Shown one piece after another: positions 8,649 to 18,316 of a DNA stretch of 60,163 nucleotides (position 1 is the stretch's first letter; each line of letters begins with the position of its first letter). The stretch comes from Bacteroidota bacterium. GTDB taxonomy: Bacteria; Bacteroidota; Bacteroidia; AKYH767-A; OLB10. A program made the position numbers and the translations under genes. Location: the NCBI GenBank assembly GCA_024638565.1, contig JAHEKC010000002.1, positions 1 to 60,163 of the forward strand, read 5' to 3'. The notes below the pieces were generated by a model. That model was not told the DNA's origin and did no database searches. It saw only the letters and a program-made list of their open reading frames with translations.

Positions 8649-9803
8649 ATGCGATACCTCACCGCCGACTGGCTTTTCACCGGGGAAGGGACGCCCCTGC
8701 AAGATGCTGTGCTGGAGGTTGCTGATGACGGCACGGTAGCTGGCATCTCCCATGAAGCCGTGAATGCGGAAAAGTACAATGGCGTCCTGTGTCCCGGTTT
8801 CGTCAATGCGCATTGCCACCTGGAGCTGTCCGGCATGAAAGGACGAATCCCGGAAAAAACAGGCCTGCCGGATTTCCTGGGCGCCGTGATGAGCGAGCGG
8901 CACCGCGACATGGATGATGTCATGGCCATGGAATCCGCGGAAGGTGAAATGATCGATGCAGGAATCGTTGCCCTATGCGACATCAGCAATAATGACACCT
9001 CCTTCTCCCTGAAACACGAGGGCAGGATGGCGTACCATACCTTCCTGGAGGTATTTGGCCTCGATCCACGGAAAGCAGATGATATTTATGCGCATGGCAT
9101 TGCACTTGCCGGCCGGCTGCCTGCCGGCACGGCCACCGTGACACCGCATGCGCCCTATTCCGTTTCCCCGGCGCTGTTTCGCAAAATCGCGGTTGATGCG
9201 CTGGCATCGCACAGTGTGCTTTCCGTGCACAACCAGGAATCTGCTTCAGAGGACGTTATGTTCAGCGAAGGTACTGGCGCGTTGAAGGAAATTCTTGAGT
9301 CGATGCAATTCGATCTATCCGCCATCGCCGGAACGGGAAAGCGTTCTCTGCCCTCCTGGCTGCCGCGTTTGCCCCGGAACTGCAGGCTGCTGCTGGTACA
9401 CAATATATACACTACCGAAGCCGACATCCGCTTTGCAACTGCAAGCCATGATGTTTACTGGTGCTTCTGCCCGCGTGCCAACCTGTATATCGAAAACAGG
9501 CTCCCCGACTTCGAATTATTTTCCCGGATGAATGCACGGTGTTGTATCGGCACGGATTCTTATGCATCAAACCATTCGCTTTCGATACTCGAAGAGCTGA
9601 AAGCTATTGCATCGGCAGCACCCGCCATCAGCCTTTCGCTGTTACTGCAATGGGCCACGCTGAACGGCGCAAGATTCATGGGCATCGAAAACCGGTATGG
9701 TTCATTCGCCACCGGCATGAAACCGGGGGTAAATCTCATTACGAATTTTGACGTTGAGCGTTTTCGGCTAACCGGGAAAAGTGTTGTGAAAAAGCTGGTG
9801 TAA
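8649..9803 (+). CDS. Amidohydrolase-superfamily metal-dependent hydrolase
   Basis: 384 residues from the ATG at 8649; the track's extension to 8340 overlaps rlmN antisense and is rejected. The full metal site of the deaminase/chlorohydrolase branch is visible: NAHCHLELS (His55, His57), TPHAPYS (His167), SVHNQES (His194) and IGTDSYASN (Asp303), with the short N- and C-terminal beta-sandwich pieces typical of the superfamily. Family relatives include aminofutalosine deaminase, S-adenosylhomocysteine deaminase and guanine deaminase; I cannot choose among them. No futalosine-pathway genes are near. It is transcribed divergently from rlmN. Confidence 0.85.
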   Translation: MRYLTADWLFTGEGTPLQDAVLEVADDGTVAGISHEAVNAEKYNGVLCPGFVNAHCHLELSGMKGRIPEKTGLPDFLGAVMSERHRDMDDVMAMESAEGEMIDAGIVALCDISNNDTSFSLKHEGRMAYHTFLEVFGLDPRKADDIYAHGIALAGRLPAGTATVTPHAPYSVSPALFRKIAVDALASHSVLSVHNQESASEDVMFSEGTGALKEILESMQFDLSAIAGTGKRSLPSWLPRLPRNCRLLLVHNIYTTEADIRFATASHDVYWCFCPRANLYIENRLPDFELFSRMNARCCIGTDSYASNHSLSILEELKAIASAAPAISLSLLLQWATLNGARFMGIENRYGSFATGMKPGVNLITNFDVERFRLTGKSVVKKLV

Positions 9804-9826
9804 CGCCCGTAACCAGTGAACCGTCC

Positions 9827-10384
9827 CTACCAGAGCGATTTTTTCTCTTTCTTCTTCTCTGCCATGGAAACCTCCAGCTCGCCGGTGGTCTTGGCAGTAT
9901 ACTCGTCCACCTGGTCGAGGTAGTGCGCATAGGCGTCATTATAGGTAGATGACGAGGTGTCCATCCAGCGTTCTGCGGGATAATAGGAAAGCTGCTTCCA
10001 GTTATAATCGGTTAACTGGTACTTGTACTTGCCATCCTTGAAAAGGATGATCAGGGTGTACTGGACCACACCCGCATCGGTGGCAAGTCCGTCTTTGTCC
10101 GCCCGGTTGAATATCTTGAACCTGGCCTTGCAGGTGATCTTTCCCAGGTCCCTGTTTTTTTCTCTCACCACATCCGCGGGATTCTTATAATATGATTCGA
10201 TCCAGGCAACGGCCCGGTCGAACAAATCGTCTTTCTTCGTGTCCTCCACATCGACAATCTTCTCGAAGTTAATTCGCTTTGACTCCTCGTCGATAGGCAG
10301 CATGGCGCCCGCACGCGCCACCTCCTGTGCCACTGAACCCGTGGCGAATGCGGTAAGCAAAACCGCTGTCATTACTTTCCTCAT
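9827..10384 (-). CDS. Secreted DUF4468 (TBP-like fold) protein
   Basis: 185 residues from the ATG at 10384; the track start at 10408 is a TTG. A signal peptide (MRKVMTAVLLTAFATGSVAQ) is followed by LPIDEESKRINFEKIVDVEDTKKDDLFDRA, the opening of the DUF4468 domain, a Bacteroidota family with a predicted TBP-like fold and unknown role. The domain continues to about residue 125, and the lysine-rich tail (AEKKKEKKSLW) is unremarkable. It follows the carboxypeptidase gene by about 20 bases and may be co-transcribed. The location is periplasmic or outer membrane; the function is not known. Confidence 0.8.
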   Translation of the reverse strand: MRKVMTAVLLTAFATGSVAQEVARAGAMLPIDEESKRINFEKIVDVEDTKKDDLFDRAVAWIESYYKNPADVVREKNRDLGKITCKARFKIFNRADKDGLATDAGVVQYTLIILFKDGKYKYQLTDYNWKQLSYYPAERWMDTSSSTYNDAYAHYLDQVDEYTAKTTGELEVSMAEKKKEKKSLW

Positions 10385-10404
10385 GAATAGCTGGTTAATG
10401 AAAT

Positions 10405-11919
10405 TCAACTGGTCACTTTAATTTTCAACTTGGTTCCCGGGCGGAGCCCCCTGGAGTTCCCGATTTTGTTTATCCGCTTTAGCTGTTCCACCGTCACCCC
10501 CTTGTACCGCCGGGCGATATGCCAAAGGGTATCCCCTTTCTGCACGGTATGGTAAATATAGCTGGGTTTGGATGATCCGTCGGCCTTTTGTTGAAAATTT
10601 CCCTTTTCAGTGCTGTTTTTGACGTCCTGGGTTTCCGCCACGGCCTCCTCCTGGTTTTCTTCCCGGGAATCGCCCGGATCGATCTCTTCCTCCCTTATGG
10701 CAACCTTTTTCTTCACGTTCTTGTAAAGCACCAGCCGGCGGCCGGCATAGATCCGGGATGAACGCAGGTTATTCCATCGCTTGAGGCTGCGCACGGAGCA
10801 ACCGTAGCGTTGCGCAATACCGGACAGGTTTTCTCCGTTCCGGATGCGGTGGTAATATTTTTCATTCGTCCATACATTCCGGTAGGTATAAACCGGCAGC
10901 GTTGATTCCCCGACCGGACCCACAGAATCACTGTGGTGGCGCGCCAGCAGCAAGTCATCTGGTTTCCCCAGTCTGCCGATTCCAATGCGCTCGTAATAAT
11001 TGCTGAGCATATCGGCCACGATGGCATTGCGCTGCCAGGTGTTGCGACAACCCAGCACGATACTGATCAGCCGGTGTCCGTTCTTACCGGATGACGCCGC
11101 CAGGCAATACCGTGCATTCCTCGTATAGCCGGTCTTGAGGCCGTCCACGTCGTTCTCGTAATCGATCACCAGCCTGTTATGGTTGCGGTAGACCGACTTG
11201 CGCTTGTGGTTGGCCACTTCCGCATAACCGATTTTCGAGATGTTGATGATCTCCGGGTATTTGAGACATTCCAGGGAAAGCAAAAGCAGGTCGGCCGGCG
11301 AAGAGCTGTTGTCCAGGTGATCCCTTTTTGCGGGCAACCCGGACGGGTTGGAGAAGAACGTATTGTTCATGTTCAGCTCCCGGGCACGCGTGTTCATCCT
11401 CGCGACGAATGCATCCACGCTCCCTCCGAGGTATTTGGCAATGGTATTGCAGGCTTCATTGTGGGATGGGATCATGGCCAGGTGCAACAGGCCGTCAAGC
11501 GTATAGGATTCTGAAACGGTATAGGTCACGCGCCGTTTCCTGACCCATTTGACAAGCCGTCGTTTCATGACCACTTCATCGCTCCAGTCAGAACGGCAAT
11601 TCAGCACATCCTCCACCACCAGCAGCGCAACCATCATTTTAGTGAGCGAAGCAATCGGATATGCGTAATGCATATCCTTCTCCCAAACGACCTTTCGTGA
11701 TACCCCATCAAAAAGCAACCCGGCCCGCATCCCGGATTCATTCTTCACGATGTCATCCACATACTGTACGGGGAAAAAGTTGTCCCGCAGGATGACCTCA
11801 TTTCCGGCAGTGCCCGTGTGATGGTCCTGGGCTTTCGCCCCAAACGCCAGTAGCAGCACCGCCAGCACCACAAGCATCGTGGCCCGGCAATGTGTCCTGA
11901 ATATTGAGCAGCTAATCAT
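10405..11919 (-). CDS. Serine D,D-carboxypeptidase (PBP5-like) with two C-terminal LysM domains
   Basis: 504 residues from the ATG at 11919, which gives a usable signal sequence ending FGAKAQ. The penicillin-binding motifs are intact: SLTK (Ser91, Lys94), SHN (152-154) and KTG (262-264). This family removes the terminal D-alanine from peptidoglycan stem peptides. LysM domain 1 is at about 355-400 (HRIRNGENLSGIAQRYG) and LysM domain 2 at about 454-502 (HTVQKGDTLWHIARRYKG), separated by a low-complexity acidic linker. LysM binds glycan chains, so the enzyme likely anchors on its substrate. The fusion replaces the amphipathic anchoring helix of classical PBP5. DUF4468 follows in the same direction. 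Confidence 0.9.
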   Translation of the reverse strand: MISCSIFRTHCRATMLVVLAVLLLAFGAKAQDHHTGTAGNEVILRDNFFPVQYVDDIVKNESGMRAGLLFDGVSRKVVWEKDMHYAYPIASLTKMMVALLVVEDVLNCRSDWSDEVVMKRRLVKWVRKRRVTYTVSESYTLDGLLHLAMIPSHNEACNTIAKYLGGSVDAFVARMNTRARELNMNNTFFSNPSGLPAKRDHLDNSSSPADLLLLSLECLKYPEIINISKIGYAEVANHKRKSVYRNHNRLVIDYENDVDGLKTGYTRNARYCLAASSGKNGHRLISIVLGCRNTWQRNAIVADMLSNYYERIGIGRLGKPDDLLLARHHSDSVGPVGESTLPVYTYRNVWTNEKYYHRIRNGENLSGIAQRYGCSVRSLKRWNNLRSSRIYAGRRLVLYKNVKKKVAIREEEIDPGDSREENQEEAVAETQDVKNSTEKGNFQQKADGSSKPSYIYHTVQKGDTLWHIARRYKGVTVEQLKRINKIGNSRGLRPGTKLKIKVTS

Positions 11920-12023
11920 CACGCTTGCAAGTATAGGAGATAAACGCCCGTGGCTCATCGGTAGTATGCGTCGCTTTTAACAGGTACGTGTTGAAAGTCA
12001 GGCGCTCTGTATACTCCCTTCCC

Positions 12024-12698
12024 TTATACGAAAACAGACCGGTAAAGGGTTTCAGCCATGCCAAGATCACCGGAAGCGGTGATTTTGATGTTACTGCGCT
12101 CTCCTTTAACCAGGAAAACCTCATGCCCGGCCGCTTCGTAGGCCGTGGCATCATCCGTAAATGTCTTGCCCGGAGCCCTGTCATAAGCTGCCTTTAGTTT
12201 GCCGGCATCAAAGCATTGGGGCGTTTGCACAAGCCTGTATGCCGACCTGTCCACCGCCATACTGGAATCTCCTTCGATCTTGCGGAGAGACTGGTCAACC
12301 GGCACCACCGGAATTGCACTGCCATGTTTTGCAGCGGCGGAAAAGACCGATTCGGCAAGCGCCGGGCTTGCCAGCGGCCTGGCGGCATCATGTACTGCCA
12401 CAAGCCCGGCCCCCCTGACAAGATCCAGTCCTTTGCGGACTGATTCCGTCCGTGAGTCTCCTCCGGGTACAGTCACATGGTCCACCGGAAGTTCGTGTGT
12501 TTCCAGCAGCGACTTCCAGTATGCATGCCTGTCGGCCGGAAGCACCACGATCACCTCCGCGTTCACACGGCTTAAAAGGAATATGGAATGGTACAGCACC
12601 GGCCGGCCGGCCAGCAACTGAAACTGTTTGGGCAGCTCCTCGCCAAACCGTGAGCCGCTTCCGCCTGCCACTATGATTGCATGCCGTTTCACCGGCAT
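12024..12698 (-). CDS. ispD: 2-C-methyl-D-erythritol 4-phosphate cytidylyltransferase
   Basis: 224 residues, the family length. It couples CTP to methylerythritol phosphate, the third step of the MEP pathway to isoprenoids, which also feeds the polyprenyl synthase nearby. The N-terminal nucleotide-binding loop is IIVAGGSGSRFGEELPKQF, with conserved PGGDSRTESVRKGL, VHDAARPL and QTPQCFDAGKLKAAY following. GERSNIKITASGDLGMAE closes the fold. The gene stands between the carboxypeptidase and queA on the same strand without overlap, so it may have its own promoter in the 184-bp gap upstream, where I see no clear box. Confidence 0.95.
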   Translation of the reverse strand: MPVKRHAIIVAGGSGSRFGEELPKQFQLLAGRPVLYHSIFLLSRVNAEVIVVLPADRHAYWKSLLETHELPVDHVTVPGGDSRTESVRKGLDLVRGAGLVAVHDAARPLASPALAESVFSAAAKHGSAIPVVPVDQSLRKIEGDSSMAVDRSAYRLVQTPQCFDAGKLKAAYDRAPGKTFTDDATAYEAAGHEVFLVKGERSNIKITASGDLGMAETLYRSVFV

Positions 12699-12882
12699 GC
12701 AATTTAGCCAGAAGGGGTCAATTAACAGACGCGCGTTTGACCAAATCGTATGACAAAAATGTGCACAGGGGGCTGGCTGGAACCAGTTGCAGCAGCAATC
12801 TCTACCTGTAATGGATTACCCCACTTGCTGGTTCGGAAGGTCATGTGCCATACAGCGGGGCGGTATGCAGAAACGGTTCCGG

Positions 12883-13932
12883 TCAGACGATCAGCATCGC
12901 ATCCCCGTAGCTGAAAAAGCGGTATTTCTCCTTCATGGCCACCTTGTAGGCATGCATGATGAGGTCATACCCGCCGAAGGCAGACACCATCATCAGCAGC
13001 GTGGATTCCGGCATGTGAAAATTGGTGATCATGCAGTTGGCCACCTTGAAGTCATAAGGCGGGAAGATGAACTTGTTGGTCCAGCCGTTGGCCGGCTTGA
13101 GCTCACCCAGTGTGGTTACGGATGATTCCACGGCACGCATGGTAGTGGTGCCCACGGCGCAGACCCTCTTCTTGGCGGTCTTGGCCTTATTGACTATTTC
13201 ACAGGCCTTCTGCTCCACGCGGTACTGTTCGCTGTCCATCTTATGCTTGGTCAGGTCTTCCACCTCTACCGGGCGGAAGGTGCCAAGGCCTACGTGCAGG
13301 GTTACCTCCGCGCTTTGTACCCCTTTCAACTCGAGCCGCTTTAGCAGTTCCCTGCTGAAGTGAAGTCCGGCGGTGGGAGCGGCAACCGCGCCTTCATGCT
13401 TTGCGTAGACTGTCTGGTAACGCTCCTTGTCGAACGGCTCCGCCTTTCGCTTGATATACTTGGGCAGCGGCGTATGGCCGAGTTGCTCGATGATGTTTCT
13501 GAAATCCTGGGAATCCCCGTCAAACAGGAACCGGAGGGTGCGGCCGCGGGAGGTGGTGTTATCGATCACTTCCGCCACCAGCATTTCATCCTCGCCGAAA
13601 TAAAGCTTGTTGCCAATCCGGATCTTGCGTGCGGGATCCACGAGGACATCCCAGAGCTTGCTTTCCGCATTCAGTTCGCGCAGCAGGAAGACCTCGATCC
13701 GCGCGCCTGTTTTTTCTTTATTTCCAAAGAGGCGGGCAGGAAATACCTTGGTGTTGTTGACCACCATGACATCCCCCTCGTCGAAATAATCGAGCACGTC
13801 CCTGAAGACCTTATGCTCGATTTCGCCAGTATCGCGATGCACCACCATCAGCCGGCTTTCATCGCGGTTGGCCGCGGGATGCGTGGCCAGCAGGTTCTCG
13901 TTAAAATTGATCTTGAATTGTGATAACTTCAT
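12883..13932 (-). CDS. queA: S-adenosylmethionine:tRNA ribosyltransferase-isomerase
   Basis: 349 residues, full length. QueA transfers the ribosyl part of S-adenosylmethionine to 7-aminomethyl-7-deazaguanine at the tRNA wobble position in queuosine synthesis. The N-terminus (LPAxRDxSR-like: [16 protein letters not shown]), [46 protein letters not shown] and [17 protein letters not shown] are all hallmark segments. It stands alone here, with tgt and queC-F absent from the window. A TATATTTG box lies 78 bases upstream of the start. Confidence 0.97.
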   Translation of the reverse strand: MKLSQFKINFNENLLATHPAANRDESRLMVVHRDTGEIEHKVFRDVLDYFDEGDVMVVNNTKVFPARLFGNKEKTGARIEVFLLRELNAESKLWDVLVDPARKIRIGNKLYFGEDEMLVAEVIDNTTSRGRTLRFLFDGDSQDFRNIIEQLGHTPLPKYIKRKAEPFDKERYQTVYAKHEGAVAAPTAGLHFSRELLKRLELKGVQSAEVTLHVGLGTFRPVEVEDLTKHKMDSEQYRVEQKACEIVNKAKTAKKRVCAVGTTTMRAVESSVTTLGELKPANGWTNKFIFPPYDFKVANCMITNFHMPESTLLMMVSAFGGYDLIMHAYKVAMKEKYRFFSYGDAMLIV

Positions 13933-14009
13933 AAAACTTACGGGTTTAAGAGCTACTCAAATGGATAAAATCAGGCCCCGGTACAGGCCAGGCGGCCCTG
14001 CAGGGGGCG

Positions 14010-14017
14010 CAAATATA
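14010..14017 (-). promoter_or_regulatory. Putative -7 box TATATTTG for queA
   Basis: The minus strand reads TATATTTG, an exact TAnnTTTG match, in the 249-bp gap between queA and the divergent acyltransferase gene. It would give queA a leader of about 70 bases. Confidence 0.4.
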
Positions 14018-14181
14018 AGGCAGGAAACACCTGTTTGGTGCCGACAGGCAAAAAAATACCTCGTGAGTCGCTTATTTCCAGCGGGAACGGCCGCGCGTCA
14101 GGACTCCGGGCCGGGCTGCCTGCAATAAACTGTATTTTCGCGCGGCGGGAAACCGCTTATACCGGGCAGCTGTCCCATGCC

Positions 14182-15219
14182 ATGGCCTCCTCACTCAGCG
14201 AACGCGGAAACAAACGCCATATCGAGATCCTCGATTTCCTGCGCGGTATTGCCGCGCTGAGCGTTGTGCTGCTGCATTATTCCCATTCCGCCATCCCGTC
14301 AATCCGTCCCAATGCCCTCACCGAATATTTTGAATGGGGCCGGCTGGGTGTCCAGGTGTTCTTCGTGATATCGGGTTTCGTAATCCCGTATTCGATGTAT
14401 GTGTCAGGTTACAGCCTGCGCAATGCCGGACATTTCATCATGAAGCGGCTGGCCAGGCTCGGTCCGCCGTCCTGGATTGCGGTCGGACTCATGTTCGTCA
14501 TTTATTACGGGGCCATCGCCATGAAGGGCAGCCCCATTGAAGGCATGGCATGGCCCGGCACGGACCCGGTGACCGTCCTCTCCAACCTGTTTTATTCATT
14601 CGTCCTGCTCGACAAGGGTGCATACATCGACATTTACTGGACACTCGAGGTTGAATTCCAGTACTACCTCCTCATTGCCTTCCTGCTGCCGTTGATCCTG
14701 AAGTTCCGTAACAACCTGTACGTGTTGAGTGCCCTGCTGCTCTCGCTGGTGCTGGCAGCCTATATCGAAAACGAACGGGTTATCTTTTTCGAGAACGCCG
14801 GCTTCTTCGTACTGGGCATCCTTCTTTTCCTGTATAACCAGCAACTCATCAGGCGGGATTATTTTGTCTACAGTTCCATTGTCACGATGTTGCTGCTATA
14901 CGGTTCAAACGGCCTTCCGTATGCATTTGCGGGAGTCATCGCCTTCCTGATCATTGCCTATGTCAGGTTCAGCAATTCGTTCACCACATTCCTGGGGCGG
15001 ATTTCATACTCGCTTTACATCACACACATGTTTGCAGGCATCTCTTCGGAATTTATCCTCAAGAGATTCACCGGTACTGAGATGGGTGAACCAATGAAAC
15101 TGGTGATGCTTGTCGTCTACACCGGCATCGCCATCGGCTTTGCCGCGATCTTTTACCAGCTTGTGGAAAAGCCGAGCATCACGCTTGCCCAGAAGTTTTC
15201 CTGGAAAAGGAAGAAATAA
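14182..15219 (+). CDS. Membrane-bound O-acyltransferase (OafA/YrhL, acyltransferase 3 family)
   Basis: 345 residues from the ATG at 14182; the track's start at 14035 adds 49 residues with no family resemblance. About ten membrane helices are apparent. The first carries the conserved histidine-bearing motif (LDFLRGIAALSVVLLHYSHS), and GVQVFFVISGFVIPYS and GRISYSLYITHMFAG match the acyltransferase 3 family. Such proteins O-acylate lipopolysaccharide, peptidoglycan, exopolysaccharide or other glycans on the periplasmic side. The acceptor is not evident, and no sugar-pathway genes flank it. It is convergent with the M1 peptidase gene. Confidence 0.88.
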   Translation: MASSLSERGNKRHIEILDFLRGIAALSVVLLHYSHSAIPSIRPNALTEYFEWGRLGVQVFFVISGFVIPYSMYVSGYSLRNAGHFIMKRLARLGPPSWIAVGLMFVIYYGAIAMKGSPIEGMAWPGTDPVTVLSNLFYSFVLLDKGAYIDIYWTLEVEFQYYLLIAFLLPLILKFRNNLYVLSALLLSLVLAAYIENERVIFFENAGFFVLGILLFLYNQQLIRRDYFVYSSIVTMLLLYGSNGLPYAFAGVIAFLIIAYVRFSNSFTTFLGRISYSLYITHMFAGISSEFILKRFTGTEMGEPMKLVMLVVYTGIAIGFAAIFYQLVEKPSITLAQKFSWKRKK

Positions 15220-15251
15220 CCCGCGTTGGTTTTTGCGGCGATGAACCCGCT

Positions 15252-17150
15252 TCAGGGCTGATAACCCAGGATCTCATCGAGGGTATGTGTGCTCACCGCA
15301 TGATATCCGGGCCGGGCATCACGGTATATGGCCAGCGCCTTCTGCTTACCTTCATCCGTTTGTGCCATGGCTGAATAGATCGGCTTCAGGAATTTGCGCC
15401 TGCCCACGTGCATCAGGAATTCCCTGATACGGGTATCGGCGGGGCTGTACCCGTTCCGGATACAATGCTTGAACCAGTCGCACTGGATTTCCGAGTTACC
15501 TGACGCTGTCAGGCGGTAAGCCCGGTCCAGTTTTTCCATTCCTGCCGGATCAAGCGAGTCTCCGAGGGAGCGGAGGAAATGCAGCCAATGATGCGTGGTC
15601 CATCCGGTGGTGTCTATGGCTTCAGGTCCGGCACCTCCCCTGAATGCCTGCGCGGCGGCAGCCGCCTGGTCGAGGGCGGTGGAACTAACCGTGGGGAAAT
15701 TGTCCGGCAGCCCGGTGCCATAAACCCACGCATCCACATTAATGCTTTCGCGCAGGGAGGTATCGTTTGACAATAATTCGCTGTCAAGGTAACCGAGAAA
15801 CCGCTTCGTTGTCATGGTACCAAACTCGAATTTTGAAAAATACCCGCTGAGAAAGGCGTCCCACTTTTCTCTTCCTACCGCACGCTCGATCGTCAAAAGA
15901 AAGAAACGGCCTTTTTCGTACGCAATGTCTGTTACTCCTTCATCCGGGTCACGCCCCTCCAGGTCGAGGTACAGCCTGGTGTCCGGATTGTCGGCACCCA
16001 GCTCTTCCACTGTTCCCCTGAGTTCATTCATCCCAAGCACGGTAAGCATGTCCGCATATTCCTTCCCATAGATCTGTTCCATGATGCGGCCTTCGAAATA
16101 AACGGTAAACCCTTCATTAAGCCAGAAGTCGTTCCATGTGGAGTTGGTTACCAGATTGCCGCTCCATGAATGGGCCAGCTCATGGGCCACGAGCGCGACA
16201 AGCGACCGGTCGCCCGCAATGATCGTGGGAGTGGCGAATGTGAGCCGCGGATTCTCCATGCCCCCGAACGGAAAGCTGGGTGGCAGTACCAGGAGGTCAT
16301 AACGTCCCCAGAGATACGGGCCGTAAAGCGATTCCGCACTGGTGATCATGGCCGGAAGGTCGGCGAACTCATGCCTGGATGCCTCCAATAGCCCGGGCTC
16401 GGCGTATACCCCGCAGGTATCGCTGTAGGCATGATATTCCAGGTTGCCCACTGCCAGTGCCATCAGGTAGCTCGGCACGGGTTGCGGCATCCTGAACCGG
16501 TAAACGCCATCCGCATGCAGGGCCGTATCATTCTCCGCGCTCATAAGCGCCATGAGTTCCGCAGGACAGCGGATCTCCGCATCGTAGGTGAATTTGATGC
16601 CGGGACTGTCCTGCAACGGGATCCAGGTGCGCGCCAGGATGGCCTGGGACTGGGTGAAGAGGAACGGATGCCGGCCCCCATGGGTCTGGGCGGGCTCCAG
16701 CCATTGAAGCGCCGCTGCACCGGGTGAAGTCCGGTATTGAATGGCCACCTGTTTTGTGCTGTCGCCGATGGCAACTTCCAGGGGCTGGCCCAGGAATTCC
16801 ACTGCATCTCCCAACTGGAAAGTGGTTTCCTTTCCCCCGTCAAGCGTGATTTTTTCAATGGACAGGTCGCGGGTATCCAGCCACAGCCTGTTTGTCCCCG
16901 GAGCCGTTTCGATATCAAGCGTTACGGTGCCGGAAAGGGTCTTGTTATCGAAGTCGACATCAAGGTCGAGTGCGAGGTGTTTGATAACTGCTTCGTCAGG
17001 TCTGGCAAACGAATGGACATCGTTGGCCATAATGGCAGTGCTTCCGGTTTGTTCCATGGTTTCGTCTTTTCCGGCCGGGCCCGAGCAGCCGGCTATTGCC
17101 AGGCCAAGCCCCGCGATAAGGGTCGTCTTGTAAAGTGGGGGTATCATCAT
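15252..17150 (-). CDS. M1-family zinc aminopeptidase, lipoprotein
   Basis: 632 residues. A lipobox (LAIAGCSG, Cys22) indicates membrane anchoring. The M1 signature is complete: the exopeptidase motif GGMEN (296-300), HELAH (323-327) and the third zinc ligand Glu346 in LNEGF. Domain order is an N-terminal beta saddle (about 55-250), the thermolysin-like core (about 255-480) and a C-terminal helical bundle resembling the leukotriene A4 hydrolase type, which would fit its compact length. It removes N-terminal residues from peptides. It is a monocistronic minus-strand gene. The 240-bp gap upstream to 17391 is the only space for its promoter; I see no exact -7 box there. Confidence 0.94.
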   Translation of the reverse strand: MMIPPLYKTTLIAGLGLAIAGCSGPAGKDETMEQTGSTAIMANDVHSFARPDEAVIKHLALDLDVDFDNKTLSGTVTLDIETAPGTNRLWLDTRDLSIEKITLDGGKETTFQLGDAVEFLGQPLEVAIGDSTKQVAIQYRTSPGAAALQWLEPAQTHGGRHPFLFTQSQAILARTWIPLQDSPGIKFTYDAEIRCPAELMALMSAENDTALHADGVYRFRMPQPVPSYLMALAVGNLEYHAYSDTCGVYAEPGLLEASRHEFADLPAMITSAESLYGPYLWGRYDLLVLPPSFPFGGMENPRLTFATPTIIAGDRSLVALVAHELAHSWSGNLVTNSTWNDFWLNEGFTVYFEGRIMEQIYGKEYADMLTVLGMNELRGTVEELGADNPDTRLYLDLEGRDPDEGVTDIAYEKGRFFLLTIERAVGREKWDAFLSGYFSKFEFGTMTTKRFLGYLDSELLSNDTSLRESINVDAWVYGTGLPDNFPTVSSTALDQAAAAAQAFRGGAGPEAIDTTGWTTHHWLHFLRSLGDSLDPAGMEKLDRAYRLTASGNSEIQCDWFKHCIRNGYSPADTRIREFLMHVGRRKFLKPIYSAMAQTDEGKQKALAIYRDARPGYHAVSTHTLDEILGYQP

Positions 17151-17390
17151 ATTGCGTTTGCAAAATAATGCAATTAATACGCATATACGAACGCATTGCG
17201 CATATTAAAAGGCATCTAAAATTTATTTGCGTCTCTTGCCGCGTGCGGACTTCCTGACGGGAGAGCCGTACCCGACATCGTGGCGCGCGGGTTTCCCTTC
17301 AGTGGACAGGGGTGTGGGCAGGCTTAAGTAGCATTAGAACATTCATGAGATGGCTTCTAGAATCTTTATACTTTTACCAGAACCGGTAAA

Positions 17391-17741
17391 ATGATGAAGC
17401 GAATATGCTCCGTATTATTCCTGATGGCATGCCTGGCGGGATGCGAAGAGGAGGAAGTCCCGCTTGGCTGTAACCTGGAAGAGACGGGCTTTGAAGCGCA
17501 TATCCGCCCGATAATCGTGAACAACTGCGCCTTTGCCGGGTGTCACAGCGGATCGCGGGGAAACGGTAACAATTTTGATTTTACCACCTATAGCGGGATC
17601 AAGGAGGGGATCGGCTCCTTTTATGACCGGATCAACCGCGAGCCGGACGATCCGCTGGCCATGCCGCCCGATCACACACTTGATCCCTGTGACCTTTACC
17701 GGCTAAATGTCTGGATACTGAATGGTGCACCCGGGTATTAA
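17391..17741 (+). CDS. Small cytochrome c-like lipoprotein with CX4CH heme motif
   Basis: 116 residues. A lipobox (LAGC, Cys18) follows a short signal. The segment IRPIIVNNCAFAGCHSG has the layout of cytochrome c domains, but the spacing is Cys46-x4-Cys51-His52 rather than CxxCH; CX4CH heme sites are known in some multiheme cytochromes. LAMPPDH supplies a likely axial methionine (Met91), and DPCDLYRLNVWILNGAP matches the closing W-I-x-x-G-A helix of the family. A single covalent heme held at a membrane surface is the best reading. It opens a plus-strand run with the YceI gene 16 bases downstream. Confidence 0.7.
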   Translation: MMKRICSVLFLMACLAGCEEEEVPLGCNLEETGFEAHIRPIIVNNCAFAGCHSGSRGNGNNFDFTTYSGIKEGIGSFYDRINREPDDPLAMPPDHTLDPCDLYRLNVWILNGAPGY

Positions 17742-17757
17742 TACACCTCCCGCAGGC

Positions 17758-18315
17758 ATGGCCTTGCTGGCTGTGCTTGGGTGCTTGTTGCTGATGCCGG
17801 CTGCAGGCAGTGCCCAGTCCGTGTATGCCTGCACCAACGGAACGGCAAGCTTCTTTTCAAGCGCCCCGCTGGAAGACATAGAGGCCAGGAGCGGCAGCCT
17901 GAACTCCGTGCTGAACATGGCCACGGGGGAGGTGGTGTTCATTGTTCCCATGCGCAGCTTCGAATTCGACAAGTCTCTTATGCAGGAGCATTTCAATGAA
18001 CGTTACGTGGAAAGCCACAAGTACCCGCGGGCGGTTTACAAGGGCCGTCTGGAGGGCCATTTCGACGCCGGCGTTAACGGAAAGTACACGGTGATTTCGA
18101 CTGGTACACTCGACCTGCACAATGTTTCCGTTCAGCGAACGGATACCGGAATACTGGTGGTCACTGACAGCGTCATTTCTCTTTCCGCTAAATTCAAGAT
18201 TGCCGTGGCAGACCATCACATAGAAATTCCAAAACTTGTAACCCGGAATATCGCCGAGGTGGTGGAGGTCAGTTTCAACGCCATTTACCGGCCGTACCGC
18301 AAAAAAACAAAGTGA
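17758..18315 (+). CDS. YceI-family periplasmic protein
   Basis: 185 residues from the ATG at 17758, which follows the cytochrome stop by 16 bases and opens a signal peptide (MALLAVLGCLLLMPAAGSAQ); the ATG at 17722 overlaps the previous gene and is less likely. The lipocalin-like YceI fold is indicated by TGEVVFIVPMRSFEFDKSLMQEHFNERYVESHKYPRA, followed by the alternating strands of a beta barrel. Family members bind polyprenyl or fatty lipids; some are linked to isoprenoid quinones and electron transport. The adjacent cytochrome fits that theme, but no direct evidence exists here. Confidence 0.88.
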   Translation: MALLAVLGCLLLMPAAGSAQSVYACTNGTASFFSSAPLEDIEARSGSLNSVLNMATGEVVFIVPMRSFEFDKSLMQEHFNERYVESHKYPRAVYKGRLEGHFDAGVNGKYTVISTGTLDLHNVSVQRTDTGILVVTDSVISLSAKFKIAVADHHIEIPKLVTRNIAEVVEVSFNAIYRPYRKKTK

Positions 18316-18316
18316 T

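Noticed and set aside
17151-17390. Small gene in the 240-bp gap upstream of the cytochrome-like gene
   Set aside because: No frame with a start and a plausible composition; treated as a promoter region for the divergent genes.
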